DNA from: Actinomycetes bacterium
Lineage (GTDB): Bacteria; Actinomycetota; Actinomycetes; DATJPE01
Direction of reading: 5' to 3'
Assembly (NCBI GenBank): GCA_035506535.1
Contig: DATJPE010000033.1
Coordinates: 1-35,505 of the forward strand
Length of the DNA stretch: 35,505 bases
Shown: positions 34,281 to 35,505 of the stretch, piece after piece
Position numbering within the stretch: position 1 is the stretch's first letter
Layout: every line of letters starts with the position of its first letter
The notes under the pieces: generated by a model
What the model saw: the letters and a program-made list of their open reading frames with translations, nothing else
Told to the model about the DNA's origin: nothing
The model's database searches: none
Position numbers and translations under genes: made by a program

Positions 34281-34846
34281 GCCGAGCCCTGGTGATCGTG
34301 GACGTACAGAACGACTTCTGCGAGGGCGGATCGCTGGCCGTGGGCGGCGGCGCCGACACCGCGGTCGCGATCAGCACGTACGTCGCCGATGCGGCCTACG
34401 ACCACGTCGTCGCGACCCGGGACCACCACATCGACCCCGGGGCCCATTTCTCGTCCCACCCGAACTACGTCGACACCTGGCCGGCGCACTGCGTCGTCGG
34501 CACCCCCGGCGTCGAGCTGCACCCGGACCTGGACCGGAGCACGATCGAGGCGGTGTTCGACAAGGGCGAGCACGCGGCGGCGTACTCCGGTTTCGAGGGC
34601 CACGCCGCCGACGGCGAGAGCCTCGCCGACTGGCTGCGAGCGCGCGGCGTCGAGGAGGTCGACGTCGTGGGCATCGCCACCGACCACTGCGTGCGAGCGA
34701 CCGCCCTCGACGCGGTCCACGACGGCTTCCGCACCCGGGTCCTGCTCGACCTCACCGCCGGCGTGGCTCGCGCGACCACCGACGCAGCTCTCGCCGAGCT
34801 CCGGGCAGCCGGCGTCGAGCTCACCGGCGAGCCCGTGCTCCGCTGA
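34277..34846 (+). CDS. pncA: Nicotinamidase/pyrazinamidase
   Basis: The 189-residue enzyme has the catalytic triad D9, K96 and C138 (VDVQNDF, VFDKGEH, ATDHCVRATA) and the metal ligands D49, H51, H57 and H71. From D49 onwards these have the same numbers as in M. tuberculosis PncA. It converts nicotinamide to nicotinate, which PncB then uses. GTG start overlaps the pncB stop by four bases (GTGA). Its end forms part of a palindrome shared with the convergent gene. Confidence 0.95.
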   Translation: MSRALVIVDVQNDFCEGGSLAVGGGADTAVAISTYVADAAYDHVVATRDHHIDPGAHFSSHPNYVDTWPAHCVVGTPGVELHPDLDRSTIEAVFDKGEHAAAYSGFEGHAADGESLADWLRARGVEEVDVVGIATDHCVRATALDAVHDGFRTRVLLDLTAGVARATTDAALAELRAAGVELTGEPVLR

Positions 34847-34870
34847 GCCCTCTGGCGGCTGCGGGCTCAG
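34843..34870. terminator. Bidirectional hairpin holding both stop codons
   Basis: CTGAGCCC at 34843-34850 is perfectly inverted as GGGCTCAG at 34863-34870 with a 12-nt loop. The pncA TGA lies in the left arm and the PAP2 gene's TGA in the right arm. There is no T-tract, but the symmetric placement fits a shared terminator. Confidence 0.5.
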
Positions 34871-35505
34871 GCAGTGACGGGTTCGGGTTCGGCGCTGCCC
34901 GCGGGGGCGGTGGCCCGGCGCCGGGCGAGGGCGGTCTCGAAGGCGCCCTCGATGGCGACGGAGATGCCGAGCAGGCCCGCGGCGACGAAGCAGTCGAGCC
35001 ACCAGTGGTTGGCGGTGGCGACGATCACCAGCCAGGTGAACAGCCAGTGGAAGAGCGTGATGAAACGCCAGCGGCTGGTCGTGATGCGCATGGCGTAGAA
35101 GGCGATGATGAGGGACCAGGCGGCATGGACGGACGGCATGGCCGCCAGCTCGTTGGCGTTGGCGCTGCCGAGGGCGTCATAGACGGACTGGTGGTAGATC
35201 TGCGCGGTGTCCACGAAGCCCGGGAGCATCCGAGGCGGCGCCACCGGGATGATCTGGATCAGGAAGCAGAAGAACGTCGTCAGCGCGACGACGTTGCGGA
35301 TCCTGGCGAACCAGTCGTGGTGGCGCACCCACACCCAGATGAGGAACGCCGCCATCCCGTTGAGGTGGAAGAACAGGTAGTAGACGTTCATCGACCGGAC
35401 GACGTCCGGGTACGGCAGGAACAGGTGCTGCACCCACTGCTCGCTGGGGATGTGCAGGTCGTGCTCCACCCGCATGACGCCGCGGGCGTGCGCGAACGCG
35501 CCGGC
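34867..35505 (-). CDS. PAP2-superfamily membrane enzyme (inositol-phosphotransferase/phosphatase type), 5' end outside window
   Basis: At least 212 residues are encoded. An ATG at 35475 exists, but the frame stays open to the window edge and the upstream residues (AGAFAHARGV) look like normal coding continuation, so the gene is treated as 5'-partial. It has about five TM helices with the PAP2 sites AAMPSVHAAW and TANHWWLDCF, the pattern of the Aur1/Ipt1-like PAP2_3 family. Actinobacterial members act on phospholipids or phosphoinositol lipids at the outer face of the membrane. The exact substrate is not known. The C-terminus is a short Ala/Glu/Pro tail. Confidence 0.8.
   Translation of the reverse strand, partial: AGAFAHARGVMRVEHDLHIPSEQWVQHLFLPYPDVVRSMNVYYLFFHLNGMAAFLIWVWVRHHDWFARIRNVVALTTFFCFLIQIIPVAPPRMLPGFVDTAQIYHQSVYDALGSANANELAAMPSVHAAWSLIIAFYAMRITTSRWRFITLFHWLFTWLVIVATANHWWLDCFVAAGLLGISVAIEGAFETALARRRATAPAGSAEPEPVTA

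Overview
The window is chromosomal DNA from a high-GC actinobacterium. The evidence is very high G+C third positions, frequent GTG starts, a WhiB protein, SHOCT and DUF3618 proteins, the CysO/CysM/Mec cysteine route, and the gene set clpS, DUF2017, mec, cysO, cysM, murI, a cAMP-phosphodiesterase-like MBL gene, rph and rdgB, which neighbour one another in Mycobacterium. A full chemoreceptor suggests a motile lineage, but genus cannot be fixed from this window. No insertion sequence, prophage, CRISPR array or plasmid gene was found. There is no gene-free stretch above 300 bases.

Layout. (1) 1-1616: the start of a saccharopine-dehydrogenase-like reductase (cut by the window edge) and a Tat-type lipoprotein with an M15-like peptidase domain. 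(2) 1648-5675: a BTAD/SARP-type regulator divergent from DUF1059, a methyltransferase, a nitrilase and a MetE-like methyltransferase. An 11-bp-period direct repeat sits in the 51-bp divergent gap. (3) 5686-8155: a polytopic membrane protein and a methyltransferase on the minus strand. (4) 8285-12968: DUF1269, cydD, cydC, DUF6325 and a SHOCT protein, with no cydAB in view. (5) 12996-18127: a membrane protein, bioY, a histidine phosphatase, a WhiB protein, a DUF1345-like membrane protein, an enoyl-CoA hydratase and a LacI regulator. (6) 18128-23497: an orphan chemoreceptor, a CopD-CtaG fusion, a GroES-like protein, a DUF3618 protein and a Bcp peroxiredoxin. (7) 23685-34846: tRNA-Leu(UAG), then murI, MBL phosphodiesterase-like, rph, rdgB and a large adenylate-cyclase/ATPase on the plus strand; cysM, cysO, mec, DUF2017 and clpS on the minus strand; then pncB and pncA. 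(8) 34867-35505: a PAP2-family membrane enzyme cut by the window end.

How the genes work together. CysO, CysM and Mec form a protein-thiocarboxylate cysteine pathway. PncA and PncB are consecutive steps of NAD salvage. CydD and CydC are two halves of one ABC exporter. A likely cAMP-producing cyclase lies at the end of the same run of genes as a likely cAMP-degrading enzyme. The nitrilase set looks like a small dedicated catabolic or modification cassette with its own regulator.

The most useful observations beyond gene calling are four. Many genes appear to be leaderless, with TANNNT placed 6-8 nt before the start codon, and this fixes several starts. A perfect 10-bp-arm dyad covers the murI -10 element. 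A SARP-like repeat lies in the nitrilase cluster promoter region. CysO ends in GGGA rather than GG, beside its own JAMM protease.
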